Shown piece by piece: positions 22,602 to 36,240 of a stretch of 64,000 nt of DNA (position 1 is its first letter; each line of letters opens with the position of its first letter). Under the pieces are notes generated by a model. The model searched no databases, was not told the DNA's origin, and worked only from the letters and a program-made list of their open reading frames with translations. Both the position numbers and the translations under genes were made by a program. The stretch lies in the NCBI RefSeq assembly GCF_001577835.2, contig NC_029543.1:496001-560000 (forward strand). The letters run 5' to 3'. The stretch comes from Coturnix japonica (taxonomy: Eukaryota; Chordata; Aves; Galliformes; Phasianidae).

Positions 22602-25600
22602 GCTGGAAGGATCAGGGTTGGGGAGTTCAGCAGTCTTGGGGATTTATGCTCATGAAGTCCAATCAGTAATTAGTCTGCTGCAACACACAGGGGAAGAAAA
22701 TCAACCCCAAATATTACGACTCCTCACACAGAAGTTGAGGACCGAGCACCCAGCCTCTCCTTTGGCACTTCCCATGTATCTCCCATATGGTCTTTTCAGA
22801 GGCAGCCACCAGACTGAGCAGTGATCAGCTTCCACCAAAGAAAGCCATCCACCAGGAATGGCATCACAGCCAGAGAACACCATCCCCTCCATGCAGGCCA
22901 GAGCCCAGCCTGCAGTTCAGTCTGGAGGTGACAAATACTTGATGCTCTGCCACACACTGCACCTCCAGCTGCACTCTGAGATGAGCTCTGAGACTTCACA
23001 GAGCCCCAGATCAGCTCCCAGCACTGACCCAAGGGCTTTGTGTCTGCTTTGGCCCTTAACAGATGGCAGGGGGACTCTGACTAGCACAGCACGGCACAGC
23101 AGAGCTCATCTGAAACACCTTGGGCAGAGCCATGGATGAAGCGTGAGGAGCAAAGAGCCCCACACACAGTGTGGACCTGCACGTGCCAGGTAACACCTCC
23201 AGGAAACCAGGGGACAACGGCACCTTTGGAGGAACCTTTGTGAAAAATAAACAGCCTCACACACCTACAGGCTCCTGGGCACAATTCCACAGCCCAGAGG
23301 ACTTTCACCCCACAAAACTCCCTTTGATGCACGACTTCCTTTGAGAAGTGCCGTTCTCACCACCTCCCCCATGTGAGCAATGCTCAGATGTCACCACCAC
23401 CTGCAGGACAGACGTTCACCTCAACCCTCCTCTCCACAGCTGGAAGGAAAGGAGGGAAGCCAACACTGCCACGTTGTGCTCCCAAGACGAGCACTTCCAG
23501 CTGCTCAGCTCCTGACCTGAACGTGCCCAAAGCTGAACTGCAGAGCTCAGACTAACAGGAGAGCAAACCCTCCTCGGTGCTGCACACGGAGCCACATCCC
23601 CAGCCGAGGGGTTCCCAGGCTTCCACCCCAGCTTTTATTCACTTAAGAGAATTGCAGGTTTGCTCCTCTCCCTTGGCAGATCACGTTTTTCATTCCGCAC
23701 ACATCTCACTGCAGATTACAGCAGCGGGGCTGATCCGAGCAGACACCACAATCACGAACGCAGCGGGGGACCTCTCAAAAGCAGCATCACCATTAAACCC
23801 CTTTTTATCGCCTGCAGGCAGCAGTTATGTCTCCCTTTCACCTTTTAACCGCGCTGCTTCATAAAGATGAGAGCCACGCCTGCTCCAGGGAAGCCAAAAA
23901 CAGTACAAAGTCTGCACGCAGCACAGGAAGCCACGGGCTGGGAAACACAGAGGGCGTCAGGATGCAACGCACTGCGGGGTCATGGCTGTGTCAGCCCTCG
24001 CCCCTGGGTCACCAGGCAGCTCCAAACCTCATTAGCAGGAAGGATCCTACCAGGTTCACCTGTTATGAAGGCAAAACAAACAACAGAGGCCATAGGAAAA
24101 AACAAAACACTCTCTGCTTTTAGAGATGCACTAATTAACAAAGGTGCTTTGAGAGTGTTTGTGCAGCTCTGCCTTTCCTGGCTGCGGTATGGATCAGGTT
24201 TGGCCTTGGTGTCGTGCTGAGGGTGGGGTTTATCCGTGCCAAGTGTCCGAGATAAACAGAACTTGAGGAAGCAAGAGAGAAAGCTCACCATGTACATTCA
24301 ATAGCATTTCACAGGGCTCTTTATTAAGCAGTTTCTATGCTCTGCCCTGCTGCGTGTCACACCAGGGGGAGGCAGAAGGAAAACACGTTGCCTCCTCAAG
24401 GCCCTGTACCCTCTGATGTGCAGCACTTACAACCCATAGGCAGCCTGCAGATTGTTTGCTACCGCAGCTCTTAACTCTGGGCATTCAGTTTCATTTCTAA
24501 ATGAAAACAAAACACATTCACCTGCTTATCTCCCCTTCTGCCTCATAACAAAGTTACAAGCAGCTGTTAAGAGCACCCAGCTCCAGATAAAAGCTCTGCT
24601 TTACCGAAAGCCTTATTGTGACTCAGGGCTCTAAAAGCCAAGATTAAAAATTTACCAGCAGCTCCATCCATGAGACCCACTGACAACAGGCAACTCAAAG
24701 TGCTGCCGAGCTACTGGAAATGCAGCAGTGCCCCCTGCTTAATTCACTAAAACGGGGCCAAAGGATTCAGAAAATACAGCAACTTGAGTCGACAGCCCCG
24801 GAATATTCTGCTCCTGCATGAAATAATAGCAATAAAAAGAGATCAGTCTTTATTATGAAGTGTTGTTGGCAGCAGGGGAACAGCTCTGTGAGGAACCCTG
24901 GGCACAGAACACCAGGCTAACATCATTAAGCACCCTAACTCAATAAGGCTGAGCACTATGTGAGCGCTATGTGAGCACTGTGCCTTCAGGAGAGCCATAA
25001 ATCACAGGAAATCCAGCCGAGCAATAAAGCCCACGGCAGCCCTGATGGATGACTCTGCTCTGACAGCTGCCTCTCCCTCTTCCCACATGCAGGAGATGCT
25101 TTTAAGACCTCAGCCCTGTAATTCACCCGACATACGAATTATTTCCCCTTTGGAAAGCATCAACTCATTAAAAAATAATAACAAAGGGCACAAAGCGTCG
25201 CTCGGTTCCCTCAGAACTAAAAGCTGCCACAGGAGCAGCAGCACAGCCCCGGCTTTGGCTGCACAAACACACACAGCTCCCGACCGCAGCTTCTATTCCT
25301 GCCTTATAGATCTCACACAGCACAACCTCAGCCGCCATCCACCACCGTGATACGACGGAGGGAGCTGCCTCCATCAGCACAGCCGCCCTTTGGGGCTGGC
25401 CCAGAACACAGGGGACAGATGGACCGTCCGTTACCGAGCGAACCCGCCGAGGTCAGCACCGAGCACTGAGTTCTACGGGCAGAGCCTCAAACCGCCAACG
25501 GTTCTGCAGCTCCGTGACCACGGTGGAGCCCCAGGATGATCTTTATGCTCCCACTATGAGGCTCAGCCTCAACCCGCCACGTTTGGGCCGCACAGGATGG

Positions 25601-25860
25601 ACACAGCGCTGCCAACGGGCCCGAGGACCCACAGAACATGGGGCACCACAACACGGGGCAGGCCCGGCCCGGCCCCGCCCCACTAGGCCCGGCCCCCCCA
25701 GCGCCCACATCTCCGGGGAAACCGGCGGCCACAATCAGCTCCAGGGCCCGCCCCGCTCGGACCGAGCTCCCCAGAGCCGCCATACGGTCCCAGGCCCGTC
25801 CAGCAGCCCCCTCCGCCGTCCTACCTGCCCGCCGGGCCCAGCCCCGCTCCGCCTGTCACC
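22602..25860 (-). other. FZR1 5' UTR exon and first intron
   Basis: A non-coding first exon probably ends at 25825 (minus GGCAG|GTAGG) and splices across about 3.2 kb to the acceptor just before the start codon at 22601. The intron is mixed-composition unique sequence with no recognised gene, RNA or clear repeat. Confidence 0.6.
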
Positions 25861-25990
25861 GGCGCCGGCCTCAGATCTCTCGCAATATGGCGGCCGCTGC
25901 CGGCCGGAAGTCCCGCCCCTCCGCGCGGGGCCCCGGGAGACTTCCGGTCTGCAGCGGCCGCCATATTGCGAGAGATCTGAGGCCGGCGCC
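25861..25990. promoter_or_regulatory. Palindromic bidirectional promoter of FZR1 and the HARBI1-like gene
   Basis: Two 52-bp arms, 25861-25912 and 25939-25990, are inverted copies with 50 of 52 positions matching (my count) around a 26-bp GC-rich spacer. Each arm holds a GGCGCC end, a CTCAGATCT stretch, a YY1-type CAATATGGCGGCCGC and an ETS/GABP site CCGGAAG. FZR1 reads left and the HARBI1-like gene reads right, so each gene sees the same ordered set of sites. A further ETS site (CAGGAAGTG) lies at about 25994-26002 on the right side. Confidence 0.85.
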
Positions 25991-26162
25991 ATACAGGAAG
26001 TGCCTACGGGCGTTGTCATGGCAACGGTGCGGCCTACTCCGCTCCGTGAGGCCTCGGCGGGGTTCGGGCCCGGCCCGTCCCTCGTTGTCCCTCCTCGGGG
26101 CAGCGTTTACACCGAGCACAAATAAACCGCAGCTAAAGAGCCTCGATCGTTCGGGTTTGAAA

Positions 26163-27895
26163 ATGCGGGAGCGGCTGCTGCTGCTGCTGTGCGCGTTGGC
26201 GAGGCGGAGGGGAATGGCAGGACGGTGGGACGGGCCGCAGCGCCGGGCCTGGCTCCGGTATTACTACAGCCAACGGCAGAAACGGCTGATGACGGTGAGG
26301 GGACGCGGAAATGGGGACGGGGACACAAAGGACGGGGGGTGTAGGGGAAATGAGGGTGATGGAAAATAGGACGTGGTCAGTGGGGTTGCACAAAGTACAG
26401 AGGAAGCAGAGGATGTAGGAACGTGAAGGAGAGGGAACATGAAGGACGTCGGTGTTGCAGAAATGTGGGGAACAGAGACACAGTGTGATAAAGGGAGAAA
26501 GATGGGGAACACAAAGGGTGAAGAACAGGAAGGACACAGAGGGCAGACATCACAGGAACTCAAGGGATGGGGACAGGAGGGGCACAAAGCTCAGGTTCAT
26601 GAGGCTTCCTGGTAATTTGGCCCCTGTGCAGCAGGTCCTGGAGCTCAGGGCCATTGGGCATCCCTTCATCGTGTGCTGCCCTGAGCCTGCTTTGTCCTCA
26701 GGGGGCACAATAATGTGGGCTGAGGGGGAATTAGTGCTGGGGAGCAGCTGTCTCATGGCCCCGTGTTCTCCTGCAGCTCCTGATCGCTCGCCGGAGGAGA
26801 ACCAGCTGCTACTTCTATCCCCGCGCCTGGCCCAGCCTGAGGGGCGCAGACTGGTGGGAGCGGGTGGTCCTGAAGGAATTTGGCCCCCAGGACTGGTTGG
26901 AGAAGTTCCGCATGACCCGGGAGACCTTCTTCTACGTCTGCAACCGCCTGCGGCCGGGGCTGGCCCCGCACAGCGCCCACTTCCACCCCACGCTGCCCCT
27001 GGAGAAGCGGGTGGCCGTGGCCCTGTGGCATTTGGCCTCTAACGTGGAGTACCAGACTCTCAGCCCGCTGTTTGGCGTCGGGCCCTCCACGGTGCAGACG
27101 TGTGTGCGGGAGGTGAGCTACGCCGTGGTGCTGCTGCTCAAACCCCTCTACCTCCGTCTGCCCGACGAGAAGGAGCTGGAGAACATGGTGCGCATCTTCC
27201 GCACCCGCTGGGGCTTCCCACACTGCATCGGCGCCCTGGACAGCCTGCACATCCCCATCAACCCCCCCCCGCGCCTCAGCGCTGACTACTGCAACGGGCA
27301 GGGCTGGCACTCCATCCTCACTCAGGCCACCGTGGACGGGCTGGGCCAGTTCTGGGACGTCTCCACGGCTTTTCCGGGCAGCATGGAGAACAGCGCCGTG
27401 CTGGAGAGCTCCAGCCTCTGGGTGCTGGCCAAGGAGGGCCGGCTGTGCCCCAACCCGCCCAAGGACTTCATGGGCAAGGCGCAGAAGTACGTGCTGCTGG
27501 GTGACGCCACGTACCCCCTGCGGGACTGGATCCTCAAGCCCTACCGGGAGGACGGGAGCCTCACCCGGCGGCAGCTGCGCTTCAACTACCGGCTCAAGCG
27601 GGCGCACAGCGTGATCGAGAACGCGTTCCTGCGCCTCAAGGCGCGCTGGCAGATCCTGCTCAAGTGCGACGACTGCAGCCTGGAGCTGCTGCCCACCCTG
27701 GTCCTGGCCTGTTGCGTCCTGCACAACGTGTGCGAGGCCCACGACAACCCGTTCAACCAGGACTGGCTGGAGGGCGCCGAGCCCACCGAGCTGCCCAGGC
27801 CGTGCCAGCCCGCGCCCACAGCCATGGAGGACGGGAGGGCTGAGCAAGTGCGAGAGCTGATGTGTCAGTACTTTGAGAGCTGCGGGGACGGCTGA
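26163..27895 (+). CDS. HARBI1/ALP1-like PIF-Harbinger nuclease, transposase-derived
   Basis: Two exons, 26163-26294 and 26777-27895, encode 416 residues. The first gives a basic, arginine-rich 44-residue start. The second carries a helix-turn-helix region (about 130-158, with FGVGPSTVQTCV) and the DDE nuclease domain of PIF/Harbinger transposases. The three expected acidic residues are present: D199 in IGALDSLHI, D287 in LGDATYPL, and E325 in SVIENAFLRLKARW. The GALDS and GDATYP forms differ slightly from the common GxxDGTH and GDxGYP. No terminal inverted repeats were noticed. It has a host-like intron, a CpG promoter shared with FZR1 and its own poly(A) signal, all suggesting a domesticated host gene. 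Substrate and function are unknown. HARBI1 in vertebrates works with a Myb/SANT partner (NAIF1), none of which is encoded here. Confidence 0.88.
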
Positions 27896-28026
27896 GGGCC
27901 ATGGGGGGACACACCGGGCTCCTCCCTGTGCCCCGTGGGTCGGGGCCGATGCTCGGTCCGTGTTGGTTCTGTTGGATGCAGCTCCCGGCTGGGCCGTGCT
28001 GGATGTGATTAATGTGATGGTGTGTC

Positions 28027-28032
28027 AATAAA
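28027..28032 (+). terminator. Poly(A) signal of the HARBI1-like gene
   Basis: AATAAA lies about 130 bases after the stop codon and before the DOHH promoter. Confidence 0.8.
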
Positions 28033-28254
28033 GCAGGTTTGACATGGACGGGGCTGTCGGGTCATCCCACTGCGAGCTGATGGAGGGGTTCAGTGGGGCT
28101 GACAGTGCTCAGCACCACCAGCACCGAGCCGTGAGCCCGTGGGTACCGGGAGGTGCTGGGGATCCCATGGGATCACAGCCGCCATGTGGTGCCGCCATGG
28201 GGCAGCTCTGGGGCCCATAGCAGCGATGGGGGCAGCCACAGCCCCCTGTGCTCA

Positions 28255-28384
28255 CTACGCATGCGCCGCCGCTGCCCTCGTTCCCCGCCCGCTCCCACTT
28301 CCGCCGGTCCCACCGCCCGAAACCGGAAGAGCGGTGGCCGGAAGTTCCGGTGCGGTCACGTGCGGAGCATCATGGCGGCTCATG
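28255..28384 (+). promoter_or_regulatory. DOHH promoter and non-coding exon 1
   Basis: Two ETS sites (CCGGAAG) lie in 28321-28345 and an E-box CACGTG at 28357-28362. They are followed by a short exon ending at the donor 28384/28385, which splices to 28617. The exon contains two upstream ATGs (28372 and 28382). Confidence 0.65.
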
Positions 28385-28652
28385 GTGAGTGCTGGTACAG
28401 GCGGTTCCGGGTCCGGCGCTGTTTAGGGCCCGGCTCGTGTCGGGCCGCTTCGCGCCGGTTCCGGCCCGGTTGAGGTCCCGGTCCCATCGGGGATCCCGTC
28501 CGGCCGGTTCCGCTTCCACCCCGTCCCGTGGGGCCGAGGCCCATCACCGCACCGGGCCGGACCGGCTGTGGGGCCCATCACGGCGCCGGGCCCACTCGGA
28601 TCCGTTCTTTACCCAGGAGCGTGAGCGGCGAACCGGGACCGGGAGCTCCACC

Positions 28653-30290
28653 ATGGTGACGGACGAGGAGGTGGCCGCCATCGGCCGCACGTTGCTGGAT
28701 GCGGCCCAGCCGCTGCCCGCCCGGTTCCGCGCCCTGTTCACCCTCCGGAACCTGGGCGGCCCCGCCGCCATCTCGTGCATCGCGCGGGGCTTCACCGACA
28801 GCTCCGCGCTGCTCAAACACGAGCTGGCGTTTTGTCTGGGCCAGATGCGGGACCGAACCGCCATCCCCGCCCTGATCCGTGTGCTCAGGGACCGGCAGCA
28901 GGAGCCCATGGTGCGGCACGAGGCGGGTGAGCACGGCACGGACGGACGGACACAGACACGGAACCACAAACCCGGCCCGACCGGTTGTTCCGGCCTCGCT
29001 CCCCGCGTTGCCGTGGGGGTGGTTTGTGGGCTGCAGGACTCGCTGTGCTCCACTGACCGGGGAGCTGATGGCGGCCCGGCTGTGTCAGCACTAATGGGGC
29101 GGCAGGAGCAGGAGGTGACCGTCCCGCTGTACTCAGCATTGGGGCCTTTTTCAGCCCAGGCCATTTTAGGATCCAATGATTGTGGGTTGGGGCTCTCACA
29201 GTGCTCAGTGTGGGGGAGGGCGGACACTGAGACACCCCCCCCTGCTGCCATGTCTCCTCAGGTGAAGCTTTGGGTGCCATTGGGGATCCCGAGGTGCTGG
29301 ACGTCCTGAGGTGTTACTCGGAGGATCCCGTGGTGGAGGTGAGGCTGTCGGGGCGGCAGTGCCACGGGGTGACACCAGGGGCTGGAGCCACAGCTGATAT
29401 CGCAGCTCAGCTGCTCACGGAGCCCTGTGCAATACCTCCACACCGCGTCCCATCCCCACAGGTGGCAGAGACGTGCCAGCTGGCTGTACAGAGGCTGCAG
29501 TGGCTGCAGGAGCACGGGGAGGAGCCGGGCAGCAGCCCCTACTGCTCGGTGGATCCTGCTCCCCCCGCTGAGGAGACGGACGTGGCCACGCTGCGCACGA
29601 TGCTCCTGGATGAGTCGCGGCCGCTGTTCGATCGTTACCGGGCCATGTTTGCCCTGCGGAACCTGGGGGGCCGCGATGCTGTGCTGGCACTGGCTGATGG
29701 TAAGGGCCGACCTGCGGCTGTCTGCTCGCTGTGGGTCTGTGTGGGTTAAGCCACGATTGGGTTTCCCAAACCCAGAGCTGTGTGGCTGCTTGCTCTGCTG
29801 TTTCTCAGCTGCCTGCCCCCCTGCTCACAAAGCACTCGGTGCTCTCTGGTGCCTCACAGCCCCCTCCCCTCACTGTGGGGTTTGCTGGTCTGTCAGCCCT
29901 ATGGCTTCCTCTACCCCACAGCGTTTGGATGTGGGGCTCAGCTCACGTTTGGGGCACTCACTGTCACCTCCTCCCCCAGGGCTCCGTGCTGGCAGCGCTC
30001 TGTTCCGCCACGAGATCGGTTACGTGCTGGGCCAGATGCAGGACGAGGCGTGTGTCCCGCAGCTGACTGCGGCACTGAGCAGCCGTGCTGAGAACCCCAT
30101 GGTGCGGCACGAGTGCGCCGAGGCGCTGGGCTCCATCGCACGGCCGTCCTGCCTGGACACCCTGCGAACCTTCGCACGGGACGAGGAGCGGGTGGTGCGG
30201 GAAAGCTGCGAGGTGGCTCTGGACATGTACGAGTACGAGAACAGCCCCCAGTTCCAGTACGCTGACGGGCTGTGCAGGCTGCAGGCCTGA
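28653..30290 (+). CDS. DOHH: DOHH, deoxyhypusine hydroxylase
   Basis: It hydroxylates deoxyhypusine on eIF5A to finish hypusine, using a di-iron centre in a HEAT-repeat fold in the cytosol. Coding exons 28653-28926, 29262-29338, 29462-29699 and 29980-30290 give 299 residues (human 302). All four iron-binding His-Glu pairs are present at the family's positions: 56-57, 89-90, 207-208 and 240-241. The halves repeat each other ([13 protein letters not shown] against [13 protein letters not shown]), as expected for the two-lobed protein. The chosen start has an optimal context (CCACCATGG). The C-terminus ends CRLQA, slightly shorter than human. Confidence 0.97.
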
Positions 30291-32828
<2,538 letters not shown>

Positions 32829-32897
32829 GACCGGGGGCTGTTCTGCTGCCTCCATCCCAGCACCGTGTGTATCAGGGCTGATATCGCACCGCACCCC

Positions 32898-32903
32898 AAT
32901 AAA
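32898..32903 (+). terminator. Poly(A) signal of the small membrane-protein gene
   Basis: AATAAA lies 70 bases past the stop codon, giving a short 3' UTR. Confidence 0.8.
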
Positions 32904-33262
32904 TCCCTGCTGTGCCCTTGGGGAACACGACCTTCGCACGGGAATCCACGTGGGTGTGGGACAGACACAAGGACGTGATTGTGGATGGACACGTGGACTG
33001 GGACGGGGCTCAGATACACAGAGCACGATGCGCCCCCAGCTGTGGGTGCCCATGGGGTGATGCTCCATGATGGGTTTGGTGGGGACAAAGCGCCCCTGAG
33101 CCCCATTGTGCTGCTGGACGGGGCACAGACCCCCCTTACAGGACAGGGTGCCACCCCCAGGCTCCACCTGCCCCCCATGGGCACAGCGGGAGCACCTGCA
33201 CGGCCCACACATCACCTCAACAGTCCCCGAGGGAAGGAGGGGGGCAAAGCGCAGCTGCCTGT

Positions 33263-33292
33263 GATAAGGCCTCGCTGATAAGAGCCCTGATA
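33263..33292 (+). promoter_or_regulatory. Cluster of three GATA sites upstream of the SMIM24 candidate
   Basis: GTGATAAGG (GATA at 33263), GCTGATAAGAG (33277) and CCTGATAGC (33289) fall within 30 bases, preceded by a CAGCTG E-box at 33252-33257. This lies about 550 bp upstream of the next start codon. Function is inferred from motif spacing only. Confidence 0.45.
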
Positions 33293-33369
33293 GCACATGG
33301 GTGTAGCACCGGCACTGCTTGGGCACGTGATGGGCACAGGGGGGAGCTGGCACAGGGCTGGGTGGGCCC

Positions 33370-33715
33370 CACATCCATCCGTGCACCCACCTGTCCATCC
33401 TCCCACCCACCTTCCTGTCCACATCTGTCCATGTCCGTCTGTCCATCCAACACTCTTCCACGTCTTCTCCCCTTCATCCATCCATCCCCACCTTTATCTG
33501 TCCATCCATCCGTGTGACCTCCCTCCCTCCTTCCCTTCCTTTCCTCCCTCCCATCCTTCCATCCACCCACCCCCCTCACTGCCCACCTGTCTGCCCACCC
33601 ATCCATCTCCCCACCCTTCCATGTATCCCCCCCATCCACCCACCCCTCCTGGGGTTGGTCCCATTGGTGCCATTGGTGCCATTGGTGGCAGAGCAGCGGT
33701 GCCACCACCCAAGGG
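33370..33715. repeat. CATCC-type simple repeat and ATTGGTGCC triplet repeat
   Basis: Degenerate CATC/CCATCC/CCACCC pyrimidine-rich repeats run from about 33370 to 33655. Three copies of a GGTGCCATT unit (33661-33690) follow. Confidence 0.8.
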
Positions 33716-33817
33716 TTAAGGGACGTTTCCATGGTGTTGGTGGCACTCTGCTGAGCCCCATAAATGCGCCCCTTGTCCCGGTGTGGGGCGCAGTGCAGAG
33801 CAGGGATCAGGGCCGCG

Positions 33818-34670
33818 ATGCTGCGTGTCCCACAGCTCCGGGTGCTGCTGCTGCTGGCGGCGCTCGGTGCCAGCGCCCAGGGACAGGGTGAGTGCCCGGC
33901 TGGAATCCCCTGCAACGGGCTGGGGTCGGGGGGGCAGCATCTGGGGGGGGGTTGTGCTCCCATGGGGGTGGGTGGTTGGTGCTGAGGGGGGTCTAACCCG
34001 GCTGTCCCCATTGCCCACAGCGCCCCCCAGCACCGAGCTGGGCTCCCTGCAGGGTGAGGGTCCCCATCCCCATCCATGTCCCCATTGCTGCCCCTGTTCC
34101 CATCTCTGACCCCATCCCCCTCGCTGTCCCTTTCCATCCCCTGCCCCCATTGCCGTCCCAACTGAATCCAATCCCCCCCCCCCCCCCCCCCCCCACGTCC
34201 TGTCCCTCTACCTCCCGTCCCATCAACGTCCCTCCCACTCGTGTCCCTGCTGCCCCCACATGGGTTCCAGCAGCTGCAGCGTGGCTGTCGCTCACGGCCG
34301 TGTGTTTTCCTGTTCGTGTTTGAGTGCTGCTGTTAGGGGCAGACCTCTAGAGAGCTTGCGGACACGCAGGTGGGTCCGTGGGGGGGGGGGGGGTATGGGG
34401 GCCCGTCCCGAGCTCCCGCTGCACGCCGCGAATGTCCCCCACGCAGAGAACGTGAGGACGAGTCGGAGCAGATATTTACACAGGTACCGCAGCCCCACGT
34501 TCCAGCTATGGGAGCCCTAAAGGGGCTGCACAACACGGGTGTCCCGCGTGGGAGCCCCGCTGTGACCGCGCTGTCCGCAGCATGGAGCGGCGCAGCGTAC
34601 AGCAACGGGGCGGCCGAGAAGGAACAGCGACGCCCACGAGCGGGACAAGAGCAAAGCCACGGCGCTGTGA
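33818..34670 (+). CDS. SMIM24: SMIM24 candidate, small membrane protein, frame interrupted
   Basis: A TATA-like ATAAAT lies at 33760-33765. Exon 1 (33818-33887) encodes a clear signal peptide, MLRVPQLRVLLLLAALGASA. Exon 2 (34021-34053) gives APPSTELGSLQ. Exon 3 (about 34271-34369) begins AWLSLTAV, which resembles the start of the SMIM24 membrane helix. The hydrophobic continuation (VFLFVF) is in another frame, and the exon length does not fit the phase of exon 4 (34447-34483, acidic EREDESEQIFTQ). Exon 5 (34581-34670) ends DAHERDKSKATAL, similar to my recollection of the human C-terminus. Synteny between DOHH and NFIC supports the name. Either the assembly has small indels in exon 3, or the gene is decaying, or my exon 3 boundaries are wrong. 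Confidence 0.5.
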
Positions 34671-34849
34671 CACGGACGTGGGCCAGCGACCTGCGGAGCG
34701 CTGCAAACACGGAGCGGAAAATCCAACGGGATCGGGTGGGATCGGAGCGGGGTCGGGGCCCCCCCATCACTGCACCTACAGCCCCACCCCCACCAACCCC
34801 CCCTGATGAGACACGGACGCAAGCGTGGAAAATTGTTTTGAAAAGCCGG

Positions 34850-35110
34850 AAAAAAAAGCTACGTTTTTATTAATTTTTATACAGTTTTGGTTGTATGTGG
34901 TTTGGTTTTTTTTTTTTGTCTTTTTTTTTCTTTGCTGTTTTTTGTTTATTATTTTTTTTTTTCCTTCCGGCTTTTTGTTGGTCGTTTCTTTTATTTCTTC
35001 ATTATTCGCTTTTTTTTCCTCATCCTTTTTTTTTTTTTTTTTTCCCTCTTTTTAAATTTTTTAAATTTTTTTTATTTTATATCTATTATTATTATTATTT
35101 TTTGCATAGG
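34850..35110. repeat. T-rich tract with multiple minus-strand poly(A) signals
   Basis: This T-homopolymer-rich stretch (A-rich on the transcribed minus strand) is where NFIC and SMIM24 converge. Minus-strand AATAAA signals lie at 34866-34871 and 34945-34950, with further ones to about 35080. Repeated signals suggest the distal end of the NFIC transcript. Confidence 0.6.
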
Positions 35111-35339
35111 GCGGATCGCGGCAGGGGGGGGGGGGAAGGAAGCGGGTGGGGGGAGGGGGCAAAAAAAAACCCCAGCCCAGAATAACAACAATCGGTCCAA
35201 TCAGCGAGAAGAAAGCAACGCCAAGCCCCCCCTTGTCACGTTATTGGGGGGGGGGTTGCATACAACTGGCCGGATCGCATGGCTGAAGAACTCCGGGGGC
35301 GGGGGCAAATGCAGGGAGGGGGTGGAGGGGGGGGTTGGG

Positions 35340-36240
35340 GTTGTGCATTGCAATGGAGGTTGCAACGCAGGTTGCAGCACACGGTGCAGCGCGTCGGGCG
35401 GCACTGCAGGAGTGGGAGCTGCAAAAGGAAACTGAGCATGGAGCTGCTGCAGGGATTGCGGCTCAAGGCGCTGCAGTTTTGTTACGGAGCAACGTGAGCT
35501 GCAGCGTGAAGTGCAGCCGGGTGCAAACAATGCAGGTTGTTTGAAGGGCCTGGGGAGCTGCAGGATGAGCTGCAGTGTGAGCGGCAGCATGAAGTGCAGG
35601 GAGAGCTCCAAGCTGGAACTGCAATAGAAACTGCAATAGGAATCCCAACGTGAGCTCCAGTTTAAACTGCAATTTGAGTTGCAAGATGAGCTGCAGGATA
35701 AATTTCAATATGAGCTGCAATAGAAACTGCAACACGAGCTCCAATGTGAGCCGTGATAGAAGCTGCAATTTGAGCTGTGATATTAAATGCCATATGGGCT
35801 GCAATGTGAGTGCAGAATAAACTGCAATGTGAGCTGCAGTCAGTTGCAATGTAAACTGCAACGTGAGCTCCAATAGGAGCTGCAACAGAAACTGGGCTGA
35901 GTTGCAGTATGTGTGAGCTGCAATACAAACTGCAGTGTGAGCTGCAATCAGCTGCAATATAAATTGCAACACGAGCTCCAATACGAGCTGCAATGCAGAT
36001 CCCGACGTGCGCTGCAATACAAGCTGCAACTTGAGTTGCAAGATGAGCTGCAATGAGTCGCCACAGGAACGGCAACGAGTTGCAAATACAAACCGGGCTG
36101 CAATGTAAACTGCAATAGGAGCTCCAAGGTGAGCTGCAATGTAAATCGCAAGGCGAGCTGCAATAGGAGCTGCAATATAAACTGCAAGAGGAGCCGCCAT
36201 ACAGACAGCAACGGGAGCGGCAATAGGAGCTGCACCCCCA
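35340..36240. repeat. Degenerate GAGCTGCAAT minisatellite
   Basis: About 900 bp are built from variants of a 10 to 15 bp motif, GAGCTGCAATA/GAAACTGCAAT. The repeats create long open frames on the minus strand that read as Leu/Gln- or Cys/Ser-rich peptides; these are by-products of the repeat. It lies inside the NFIC 3' UTR. Confidence 0.9.

Noticed and set aside
14130-25860. Search for CR1 LINE or other interspersed repeats in FZR1 introns and UTR
   Set aside because: No typical CR1 3' end or coding fragment was recognised by eye; a repeat-masking run would be decisive.
26753-27847. 364-codon minus-strand open frame
   Set aside because: It is the antisense shadow of the GC-rich HARBI1-like exon and has no independent support.
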